NCBI GenBank assembly: GCA_964035795.1 | Contig: OZ038322.1 | Span: 19,508,674-19,572,673, forward strand | From: Pterobdella sp. o SKG-2022 | Lineage: Eukaryota > Annelida > Clitellata > Hirudinida > Piscicolidae | DNA: 64,000 bases | Reading direction: 5' to 3' | Made by a program: the position numbers and the translations under genes | In this document: positions 51,446 through 60,937 of the stretch, piece after piece | Numbering within the stretch: position 1 is the first letter of the stretch | Layout: every line of letters begins with the position of its first letter | The notes under the pieces: model-generated | Databases searched by the model: none | Told to the model about the DNA's origin: nothing | The model's input: only the letters and a program-made list of their open reading frames with translations

Positions 51446-51835
51446 ATAGTTATGCTGAAATGGGAGGTCAATGTTCATTTCCTGACTGGCTGATGAAAGA
51501 AAGCTCTTCATGGACATCAAAAGAAACTAACACTATTTTCCAATTTTCGTCTCACAATGCTAATAATTTTAATTTGATTAATAAAAGATCGGTAAAGGAG
51601 AAAAGTGGTTTTTTGAGCAAAAAAGCAAATTTCCACAACCAAAATAAAAAACAAAACATAGTTGTGGAAAATTTTAAAAAACAGAAGAAGAAAAGTTTTC
51701 AATTATTGTTCAAAGATTTTTATAATCCTGCTTTTTTTATTTTCTCAAAAAAATTGTTTACTCAGTTCAAAGGATTCAGCGAAAATAAATTTCGAAAAGA
51801 AAAAATCAAAGAAACTTTTATTGGACATTCTTCAG
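51446..51835 (+). CDS. exon 8: CSFPDW block, start of DUF7043-like domain
   Basis: After CAATTATCAG, entry in phase 1 gives Asp and then SYAEMGGQCSFPDWLMKESSSW. A Cys-x-Phe-Pro-x-Trp followed by a further Trp is the expected opening of the next domain. From residue 30 or so the exon turns into Lys/Asn/Phe-rich low-complexity sequence with no known motif. It ends TTCAG|GTCATT in phase 1; this donor is weak. An alternative end at GTAAAG (51592, phase 0) would not match exon 9, so the exact end is uncertain. Confidence 0.6.
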
Positions 51836-51987
51836 GTCATTGATATTTTAAAATTTACATCTATTTCCAAGATTATTCATTGAGCAAGATTCAAATTTTA
51901 GATTATTTTAACGAAGATTCATACATTTCATATAATTCATCTTCAAAATTTTGAATAATTGTATTCAAACTATAAATTATCCATTAG

Positions 51988-52543
51988 GTAATTTGGATGT
52001 TAAAAGCCATGAAAAGAATGAAAAAGTTCCCAAAGACGTTGAAATGACAGTTTGTAGTGCTAACTCCACTTTTCAAAATGAACTTTTTTTAAAAACTCAA
52101 TTTCCAAACAAATTGGCAAAAGTAGTTTTCAAAAAGCGCAAAACTTCAAAAAAAGTAAATAATTCCGAGATGTATTCGAGTTTGTATTCTAACTGTCAAT
52201 CACTTGTAAGAAAAAAACGTTTTGGGCATGCATATTACAATAAAAATGACTACAAAAAGGTTGCATACCCAAACAAAATAATTGATATCAAAAACGATAA
52301 TAATGTGATAAATAATGGAAAAATCCATAAAAAATATAGAAACAGTTTATACAACATTAAAAAAAATATTTTCAAATCAAAAGAAAATAGCATGAAAAAA
52401 ACTGGAAAAAAAATTAATGATTCATTAAGAAATAGAAAAAAGTATGAAAGATCATTTGAAGAAAAAACTCTCAGACTCCCTCGACTAAGCAAGTGCTTGG
52501 GCTACGGCATGGGAATCTACAAAGTAGAAACACTACGCGGATG
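51988..52543 (+). CDS. exon 9: Lys-rich insert and KCLGYGMGIYKVE end
   Basis: After TATCCATTAG, entry in phase 1 (G + GT gives Gly). About 165 residues of Lys/Asn/Tyr-rich, repeat-like sequence follow; a few Cys are present but no domain is recognised. The last 20 residues, LSKCLGYGMGIYKVETLRG, look structured again. The donor GGATG|GTGAGT is strong and leaves phase 2. The insert is highly unusual inside an extracellular Cys-rich protein. It could reflect AT-driven expansion, or part of it could be retained intron, although it holds no stop across more than 550 bases. Confidence 0.6.
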
Positions 52544-54251
52544 GTGAGTGTTTTATTCATATTTTTCCAATTATTTGTTTATTCAGAAACTGAAATTTTT
52601 CAATTAAAACTAATATTTTTGATAAAAAAAGGTCTTTTTAGCATTTTGAAATACAATTGTAAATGCGTTATGAACAAAAGGAATTTTAAGTGGCTAAAAT
52701 GTCAAAGACGCACGAGAAGTTGTTCAAAATTTTGAAAACTGTGAGAAAAAGTAATTTATACCCTGCAGTTTTTCATACTTTTGCTGTAGTTTTCGAAAAA
52801 ATCGATAGTAGTATTTGAAAGAAAGCGATAAAGCATAACGATTGAAATAATTTTTGTTCAAAAACATGCTATTGATTTTCTAAATAGTTATATAAAAAAC
52901 ATTTGAATATATAGATAATTGGTTATCAGCTTTTTTTTAGCATGGAAGTTTAAAAAAATGAAAAAGTTTGACATTAAAATTGAAACTTTTTTTCGATTTT
53001 TTGCATTGAAATAACTTTTAAATAAATCATAATTTTTTTTGTAATAAATCTTATTTAAATTTTTTCAAACTAAGAAACATTCAAAATTTTTTGAATTTTC
53101 TTCAAATGAAATCGATTCCAGCGTTATTACAATGTTACAGAAGGTCAGTTAGAGTAGATATAATATGAAAGAATGATCATATTATGTGCTAAAAAAGCTG
53201 ATAATATGGTTTTAAATGTGGTTCCAACGATGTCTTTCCGTGTTTTTTATTCTTTGAGCAATCTTAATAGTTTACTTACCTAAGTTAAACTCCTATATTG
53301 TCAAAATGTAATTTTGTTTTTCAAAAAGTTTACTAAGTTTAAAGTTTTAATTTCTTGAAATTTCATTTGATTATCAGTAGTTTGAACAACTTTTTATGAT
53401 AAATAGTTAATTGAATATTTTATACGAATAAAAAATGACCTTGGTAGTAGAATACAAATAATTGAAAAGACTTTTGATGTATTAGTTTGATAGTTTATTT
53501 TTATTTTTAAATATATTTGTTATGCATTCGCTTTAAACAGTAAAAATCGAACTACGAAAAGGCTATACGTGATGTAGGAATTCTTTAAAAGGCTATGAAT
53601 TGTCCCATATGATGCAGTAGAAAATTAAAATCAGCCTAGTTTTACATAATTGTTCAGTCATTTTTATTTATTGTTATTTAGCTCCCAGCTAAAATATCCA
53701 AAATGATTTTAAGGATGAAGTTTTGAAAATTCATGAAAGAAATTTTAGAAAAAACTATTTTTATATGTGTATTTTAAACAAATGCTAGCAATATTTTTTT
53801 TATATAAAGTATAAAAAATCGTATTGTTTGGTGTTGAACAAGCTCTTCCTGTATCAAAGGCATCATTAACCGCATGAAAAATTATTGGGGTTTTTATCGA
53901 CCACCACTAGATGTTTTTTCATCAAATTGTAATAATTCTTGTGTTCAAAGTTTAAAAATAGCATTCTAACTATGTATTTCCATACCAAATAGTCAGTAGG
54001 AATCGTATCTTCTCATCAGAATTGCCATAAAAGGGTTTATTATTAAACACACTTATTGAGCACAGAAAAAATATATATATATATAGTAAAAAAAAAATAA
54101 AATAAAATTTATTTTTGTATAATTTGGAAAAATTTTATATGCTTTCATGAATTTGAAAATATTCAAAAAAATAACGCAAGATACAAAAACAGGAAAATTA
54201 ATTGGGAACTTTTTAAAAAACAATTACATTTTTACCACTTAATATTTATAA
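52544..54251. other. intron 9, left of the LINE insertion
   Basis: AT-rich, without motifs; a short (TA)n at 54070-54084. Confidence 0.5.
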
Positions 54252-54276
54252 ATTTGTATTTGTATTTGTATTTGTA
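54252..54276 (-). repeat. (TACAAA)n 3' tail of LINE copy 1
   Basis: Four TTTGTA units on the + strand directly at the element end. Short 3' tandem repeats instead of poly-A are typical of CR1 and L2 elements. Confidence 0.8.
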
Positions 54277-57008
54277 GGGCGCGCAGTTTGCAAACTAGGT
54301 TTGCTGCAGAGGCGCTGTTCTAATCAGAAGGGCTATGAGAAAGAAATTTGGCTATAAAGATGCGTTTTTAAACGCTTGCGAAAAATTTTAAGAGAAGGTG
54401 AAAGACGGACATTAAGTGGAAGAGAGTTCCATAGGTGAGGGGCGATATGCGAGAAGGAGCGATGTAAGAAAGGTTTAGAAGAGACAGGCTGATGTAGGCA
54501 TAAACCAGTGTTGGAAGACCTGAGAGACTCAGAAGTCTGTCTGATGAAAAGACGGTCATATAAATAAGCTGGTTGATTAAAGTATAAGATGTTAGCCGTG
54601 AGCCATAGCAACTTGAACTGGGCTCTTAGTACGACCGGCAGCCAATGGAGGCGATCGAGACAGGTGTGAGATGAAGAATAGTAGTCGGCTTGAAGAGCGG
54701 TTTTAGCAGCGCGATTTTGGAGAGATTGCAACTTAGAAATAAGACAGTTCGGGAGTCGACAAAGAAGAGAGTTACAGTAATCAATCCTTGAAAGAACTAA
54801 AGAGATGATCAGAGCAACGGCAGTGTCAAAGGGTAGGAACTTGCGTGCCTGTCTGATCGCATATAGATGAAAGTTGGATGATTGTATGATCTGAGAGACA
54901 AAGTGTGTAAAGTTGAGTCTAGAATCAAGAGTTACACCTAGTATCTTCAGTTTGGACGTTACGGAAAGAGTAGTGCTGTCAAAGATTACTTCAGTGGGAA
55001 GATTGGATTTGGAAAGGAGTATGGGACTGCCGACAAACATCACTTCGCTTTTGTTAGGATTCAACATGAGGTGATTGTTAGAAAACCAAAGATTGAGCTC
55101 AGTGATGCATTCAGATATCTTAGTGAGGCTGGGATGAGGATCAAGGTAAGAAGCGCCTGTAAAGAGGGTAATATCATCAGCAAACTGATGATATAGAACG
55201 TCGTGCTTCTGTATGATCTCGCTAATAGGAGAAGTATAAAGAGAAAAGAGTATGGGCCCAAGAACAGAACCTTGAGGAACACCAAAACGAAGGGAGACAG
55301 GGGTAGAGGAAGAGCAGCTTATCTTAACAAATTGCTTGCGTTCGGAAAGATAGGACTGAAACCAGGATAAAGCAATGCCAGAAATGTGAAAATAGTCTTC
55401 AAGGATATGCAGCATATTTGGATGATTAATGGTGTCAAAAGCTGCTGAAATATCTAAAGACACTAAGACGGCCGCAGACCCGGTAGCACAGATATTGCGG
55501 AGGCTGTCAGTGATGTACAAAAGCGCAGTTTCCGTTGAGTGATGTGAGCGATACGCCGACTGGAAAAGGTTGAAGTTACGCAGTACAAAAACATGAGAGG
55601 ATAATCTCTTGAGAACAACCCTTTCTAAGATCTTTGAGATGGTGCTGAGGTTTGAAATTGGACGATAATTGGATGGTTGCATGGGGTCTAGATTATATTT
55701 TTTCAGTAAAGGGGTTACCTGCGCCGTTTTGAATGAAGTTGGAAAAATACCCTGTGAAAAGGAAAGAGCCGAAAGTTTGCATATAATGGAGGCAAAGATG
55801 CCGGAAAACTGCTTAAGCAGGAAAACAGGGATTATATCTAAAGGTGAGGATTTATTTGGGAGAGAATTGATCAATTTGATGATTTCATCAACACTAGGAG
55901 GTGAGAAAAATGAGAGATTTGATTGATCACTGTAAGTTAAGAAAGGCTGACTGGGAAGATTAGTGATCGGTAGCGAGCTATGAATCAACTCAATCTTAGT
56001 CTTGAAAAAAGTGCTAAAGTTTTCAACAAAAAGATCATATTCCGCAGGAGTCCGCGGAGGAAGTGGAGGAGACCTGTGAAGTATGGAGTTCGCCGTTTTC
56101 CAAAAGGCTTTGGAGTTAGGTGTCGCTGAAGATAGCGATAGATTAAGATAATCAGCACGTGACTTGTTAATGGCGGCGCGGGCGAGTTTACGTGAAATAC
56201 GGAATTCCTGTAAAAGATCATCAGGGACTTGCACACAAAGCTTTCGGAGACTGGATATCTGTCTCTCGATTTTCCTTCTTCGGCGTTTGGCAGAGAGAGC
56301 ATTTTCAGACAGATGAAAGTGTGAATGGAAGCTGGGGCGAAAAGTATGACTGCGTAAAGGAGCATGAGAATTCATCAGCGAAAGAAACAATTTGTCCATG
56401 GAACTAACAAAGTCATCAACCTTAGAGATTGGAGAATTAATAAGTAAATCGCTTATAAAATTGACATCCTTTCCAAAGCCGGCCAAGTTGAGATTCATGA
56501 AAGACCGAGAAGTGACACGATGAGGTGAAAGGTGGGGCCGTGCGAGGTTAAGACGGCACGAAATAAGGAAATGATCAGATTCAAAAATTTCGCTGACAGG
56601 GTCAGAAATAAGATGAGAGAGAGAAGCAGGTGTGATAACAAGATCGAGAGTATTGCCAAGTCTGTGAGTTGGAAAGTTAATATGCTGCATCAAACCGTGC
56701 TCTCGCAAAAGAATATTAAGGGGATTATCAAGATGATGACAATTAGGGGTATTAAAATCTCCAGCCATTATGAAATGATTGAATGTCGAAGAAAGAAAAT
56801 AAAGATGAGCTGTGAGTTCACGAATAAAATTACTTGAGTTAGGAGGGCGGTAAATAACAGAAATGGTTAAGGAACGTGTTAGGAAAGAGGCTTGGGCAGT
56901 TAATGCTTCAAAGGAAGAGTGTATTTCAGATTTTACAAGTGTCAGTTTAACGGAGTTGGAGGAAATCAAAGAAATACCACCACCGCGAAGAAATACCACC
57001 ACCGCGAA
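54277..57008 (-). mobile_element. CR1/L2-type LINE, copy 1: 5'-truncated, ORF2 open
   Basis: One uninterrupted frame, 57002 down to 54333, encodes most of ORF2. The endonuclease starts at GGGISLISS, with YRPPNSSNF, MAGDFNTPNCHHL, NTLDLVIT and SDHFLISCRL. The RT shows NYRPISNLSTISKILE, FQSAYRSHHSTETALL, VSLDISAAFDTINH, FGVPQGSVLGPILFS and FADD (near 55180). The C-terminus has LQNRAAKTALQADYYSS, RLHWLPV and IAPHLWNSLP. Compared with copy 2 it lacks the first 75 or so residues of ORF2 and everything 5' of them, so it was truncated on insertion. The 3' end (54277) is followed by (TACAAA)n on the - strand. AATTTGT occurs on both flanks as a possible target-site duplication. It sits antisense in intron 9. 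Confidence 0.9.
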
Positions 57009-58039
57009 TTTGTTTGTTTTTCTTAAGATATTATTAAAAAAATTCCATATTTTAGAAAATTGAGAATGTTTTCACTATCATGTGCTACAATGGATAATTT
57101 TTCTATCATATGTAAAGTCCATTAACTGAAAATTGATCAAAAAATTTTTTACGACAAATTTCTCAACTTCCGAAGATCACCTTATGTTTCTGCTTACATT
57201 CCGCTCCTTAATGCGCATTTCTTAGAAATTTTATGAAAAATAATTTGTTGGAGTTGAAAAATTTTTTTTTGCAGAGTGCTTTTATTTATTTTTTTTTTTA
57301 ATGAGTCTGGCTTATTTTCAAAAGTCAAAATAAATTATTGTTCTAAATTCTTCACTTTGAAGAGGCATATAATACATTAGAATTACATTATGCGCATTTG
57401 TTCATTTATATGGTTTTCAAAGTTTTATCTTTAATATTCAGATTAAAACTTTTCAAAAGTTCATTGTATTCAATTAGTTTAACTCAAAAAAAAAAAATTT
57501 TTATAAATTTAATCTGACAGTTTAATTACCAGTTCCAAAAGCTTTTTCAATTGTTTTTGTATATTACTGAGCATATATTTTCAATTAAAAATGTCACACT
57601 CATTCAAGACAAATAATTTCGTTAGATAGTTTTGAACTTTTTTTAATTATTATATTGCAGCAATAATGTTTTCATTGAATTCAAACTTTTTATTTGAATA
57701 GTTTCATCATCAAATCTCCTGGTTTGAATTTGAATGTAGTTTGTATTCAAAACATCACCTTAAAATAACTTCAAATACATGCATTATTTCGATGAAATTA
57801 AATTTTTAAGTGAAAAAACTTACAAAGTATAGAAATTAAGGAATGTCTAAAGTTTAAAAAGTCTTTTGTTTTTGCAAAGTTTTTTGATAAAATGGTTCTA
57901 AATCATTTTAGAATTATGCCTTAAAATCTCTAAGATGCTTCTCTTTTCGACTTTTAAATTTGAACTACAAAAAAATGATTTTTTTTTATTTTATTTCAAA
58001 AATCATAATTTTATATACAGTTATACCTTTTATATGCAG
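57009..58039. other. intron 9, right of the LINE insertion
   Basis: AT-rich, no further features. Acceptor-like sites at 57280 and 57660 give immediate stops in the required phase. Confidence 0.5.
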
Positions 58040-58107
58040 TTTTTTGAGTTACGAATGCGTGAAACTACAGAAACATTCAGTTAAAGAACTTGCCTGGATT
58101 ACTTTTG
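58040..58107 (+). CDS. exon 10: YECVKL block
   Basis: A 68-base exon after TTTTATATGCAG. Phase 2 entry (TG + T gives Cys) yields FLSYECVKLQKHSVKELAW, matching the remembered GY.CM.L..R..NV.E.Q pattern of DUF7043-like proteins. It ends TTTTG|GTTTGT in phase 1, as exon 11 requires. The intron before it (about 5.5 kb) holds the first CR1/L2-type LINE copy; the intron after it is 197 bases. Confidence 0.65.
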
Positions 58108-58304
58108 GTTTGTTTCGAATTTTCATACCTTTTATTAAAAAAAATTTTATATAAAACATTACAATTTTTTTATAAAACAGTTCCAAGTCGTTACATCTGA
58201 AATATTTTTTTTAATAACGTTTTCGATATTAAATGATTTTCGATTAATAGTTCAAAGAGCTAAAAGCAATCTTGAGAAGTTTCAAATATCTTTTTGCCCC
58301 ACAG

Positions 58305-58526
58305 TATCGTTGAAAAATTCATTTGACATCTGTTCCGAAGCTCTTTTTAAAAGGCGAAAAACTTCATTTCACCCTTCTATATCGCCTTCAATACAGCCAT
58401 CTGCGCAGTACGTTGAATCGAAATTTTCTTCACAAAAGCTACACGCACCATTCACGTTATCGCCCTCAAGAACATATATCACTAGAGCTTCCTTCTCACC
58501 GGTCGTCGAGACCCATCTTTTGATAA
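58305..58526 (+). CDS. exon 11
   Basis: Follows an excellent polypyrimidine acceptor (CTTTTTGCCCCACAG) with phase 1 entry (G + TA gives Val). It reads SLKNSFDICSEALFKRRKTS and continues open with a Ser/Pro/Thr-rich segment to ATAA|GTGAGATA, a good donor in phase 1. The composition is clearly richer in G and C than the introns. A reverse-strand frame covers the same bases, but the forward exon is favoured by the acceptor, donor and phases on both sides. Confidence 0.6.
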
Positions 58527-58629
58527 GTGAGATACTATGCCTAGTTTCATCATTCTTCAAATCATAAATTCTAAAATTAGATTGGATCATTAAAACAGTT
58601 TAACTTCTTGCATCAATTCACTTCATCAG

Positions 58630-58859
58630 GTAATAACGTATCAGTGAGTAACTGTCCTTTTACTGGCTTCTACTCGTCCATAATGACAAGTAACACGGGA
58701 AAAAATAAAAAATCGAATTTGCTGAAACCTGAAAAAATGTATGAAAATATTTTTGGAGAAAATTCCAGGAACTATCATGGAGAAAGAAGTGTTTCTCAGA
58801 AGAACAATGATAAATATGCCTCTGTACAAGACAAACATAGCGGTTATAATTCTGTTTGA
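58630..58859 (+). CDS. exon 12: NCPFTGFY block, proposed last exon
   Basis: After a 103-base intron ending CAATTCACTTCATCAG, entry in phase 1 gives Ser, then NNVSVSNCPFTGFYSS. The CPF-x-G-x-Y signature is what relatives show at the start of their last repeat. The rest is polar (Lys/Asn/Ser-rich) without Cys and ends at TGA 58857-58859. As known relatives have more Cys after this motif, a donor inside this exon and further exons to the right remain possible. Confidence 0.5.
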
Positions 58860-59287
58860 GTTATAAATTAATCGATAAATCATCAATGATTAACTTAGCA
58901 ATTTTAAAGTGTTGCAAATTTTTTAATGGTTTCAAAAACTCTCGAAAGAAATTAGTACTTTAAAGACTAAAAACAATACAATAACGAGTGTAATAAGAGA
59001 AGCATTAACTTCAGGTGTTGTTTGGCCGCAATTTTTTTATGAATATAATAACTAGAAAATGACCTCAAACTTCACCATGTGCAAAAAATGGCTTATTATG
59101 AAACTGATAGAAATCCCTCTAATTATTAGTAGCCTATCTAAAGAAATGACTAAATAAACTTCTCATAAAACCATTGTTTTTAATGGTTACAATTGCAAAA
59201 GAAAATTAAGTTGAAATGGAAAATGAAATCATAAGTTTAATAAAACATAAAATTTATTAAAATTATCATATACATCAATCAATAAAT
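58860..59287. other. AT-rich flank, no feature
   Basis: Directly downstream of the proposed last exon. AATAAA-like hexamers occur but are not distinguishable from background. Confidence 0.45.
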
Positions 59288-59500
59288 CAGTTCTTCTGCC
59301 ATCGGCAGGCTCTTATATCTTTTTCTATCTTCCATGTAGCTATTTCCAGCTCCCGTTCATGCATGTTCTGCAGAGATACACTATTTTCTTCACTTGACTT
59401 GGCGTCATGGAATTTGTTCTTGTTTTCAGAAGTGGTTTTCCGTTGCCTTCCTCTATTTCCTTGCAATTCTGTTTTTTGGAATGCTTCAGTCTTTTTAAGT
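59288..59500 (-). pseudogene. LINE C-terminal fossil (RGRQRKT type)
   Basis: One open stretch on the - strand reads QGNRGRQRKTTSENKNKF, then NSVSLQNMHERELEIATW and IRACRWQKN before a stop. The RGRxRxT..ENI...G.SL.......DR..W......C..... arrangement is the standard tail of several LINE proteins. Composition is clearly GC-richer than the flanks. It is only a fragment, in a different family from the neighbouring CR1/L2-type copies. Confidence 0.5.
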
Positions 59501-60906
59501 TAGAGATGAAAGATTCTTCGAAGTACTTGTTTAGAAGTAATCTCTTTATTATAAGAAAAACTTAGTAAAAAATTCTTTTATATACATATACATAATTAAT
59601 ATAAAAAATTAATCAAAAATGATACTTTGATTTTACATTGAGTATTATAACAATGATTTGAAAGACAAAATCTGAAAAATTTTGAAGTATAAAAACTAAA
59701 TAGTTTTTCTAATTGAAACTATAATAATATTTTTTTAAAATACTAGTCAAAAAACTATGCGTTTCGTAAAAACTGAAAAAAAAAATTATGGAAATTTGAA
59801 TAGAATAGATAAATATATATTTATAATGATAAATGAAACTTTTGGAATGTCAACAAAAATGTTTAAAATATGACATTATGAAAAATTGTTAATTTATTAA
59901 ATGAATGTGTTGTTTCAAATTAAATTATGATGAATGGCAACAATAGAAAATGACTCAATGAAATTTATACCAACCACAAAACGTAACTTTTAAAAAAATA
60001 TAATATTCAAATTTTCTTGTTAAAAATTTAATGAAACCATTAGAAGCAATTAAATATTAATGGTCGTAAAAAAACTGATCAGGTGATATGTCTTAAAAAA
60101 TTTTATGCATCATTTGTGAATAGTTTTTCTTGGTTTCAAAATTTAAAATATTTTCAAATTAAAACAATTTTTTGAATCATATTGCTTTCACTCTTTTACA
60201 AGGTCACACAGCCTTTATGATAATGGTTGAACTTATGGATTAAAAACGCTTGATACCTTTATCCAAAAACTTTTATTTGAAAGTTCAAAGCCTAAAAATA
60301 GGGAAAAAAACTTTTCTAAAATTTTAATTATAAAATTGAGTAATTTGAAGTTTGAGGGTCATTAAGAGTTTACTACTTTTTAAAGCTTCAAAATTTCACG
60401 CAACAAGCATGAAAGGCGTTTGGAAAGCCATTAGTGTATTGAAGAAAAAAATTTTTTAAATTACTCAAGACATCTAATTGAACGTTTTGCAAGTTGGTCT
60501 ATATTCCCAAGTCGCAAAAATTAAAAAGATTTATTTAAAGTTACTTGTGAATCAAGGTAATGTTTCAAGGTTTTATTAGGATTTGGGACTTGAAAGTTCT
60601 TTAAACGGGCATTTCGTTCAAATAAATCTTATTAAGTATGCTTTTATCCAAATGTTACTCTGAGTTCGACTGAATTATAATTCTAGTCGTTTTTTCTTTC
60701 AGTGCTTGTATTTCTCAACTTTTTATTTTTTCTAGTTGGTATAATAACAAACTTTTCCAAGCTAACTGAACCTTTTTTGTAAACAGATAAGAATAACTTG
60801 AAATTCATATTTTTCACATGCACAATTTTTTGAAAATAAAAAAACTTTGTAGTTTATTCAATAAAAAGATATTTTCATAACTTTGTTTTTATTATGTTTC
60901 CAAAAG
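59501..60906. other. AT-rich stretch, no feature
   Basis: No frame, repeat or RNA signal that I can support. Confidence 0.5.
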
Positions 60907-60937
60907 TTTTTATTATTATTATTATTTATTATTTTTA

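Larger units (their letters stand above)
15767..58859 (+). other. reconstructed 12-exon gene, secreted Cys-rich DUF7042-7045-like protein
   Basis: Twelve exons on the + strand join with compatible phases: 15767-15881, 19658-19826, 24285-24352, 39036-39116, 49039-49263, 49696-49964, 50660-50768, 51446-51835, 51988-52543, 58040-58107, 58305-58526 and 58630-58859. The sum is 2502 bases, or 834 codons including a stop. All introns are GT-AG; the longest are about 14.7 and 9.9 kb. The motif order (CEFP..W..W; HCYQCLEIIERN..LQYRE; C...L..C; CRSP...C; CLGTW; C.GLF; C.FPDW; YECVKL; NCPFTGFY) follows, from memory, arthropod proteins with DUF7044, DUF7042 and DUF7043 domains. Their function is unknown; they are probably secreted or extracellular. 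The 3' end is the least certain part, and further exons may lie outside. Confidence 0.7.

Noticed and set aside
55669..56837. Forward-strand frames across the CR1/L2-type LINE copies
   Set aside because: They recur at the same place in both copies and are shadows of the antisense ORF2.
57280..57700. Acceptor-like sites considered for exon 10
   Set aside because: In the phase left by exon 9 they give a stop at once or within a dozen codons; the site at 58040 fits both phases and the YECVKL motif.
58369..58590. Reverse-strand frame with several Cys and a GTGAGA donor-like site
   Set aside because: The forward exon at the same place has a better acceptor, a good donor and matching phases on both sides; the reverse frame has no partner exons.
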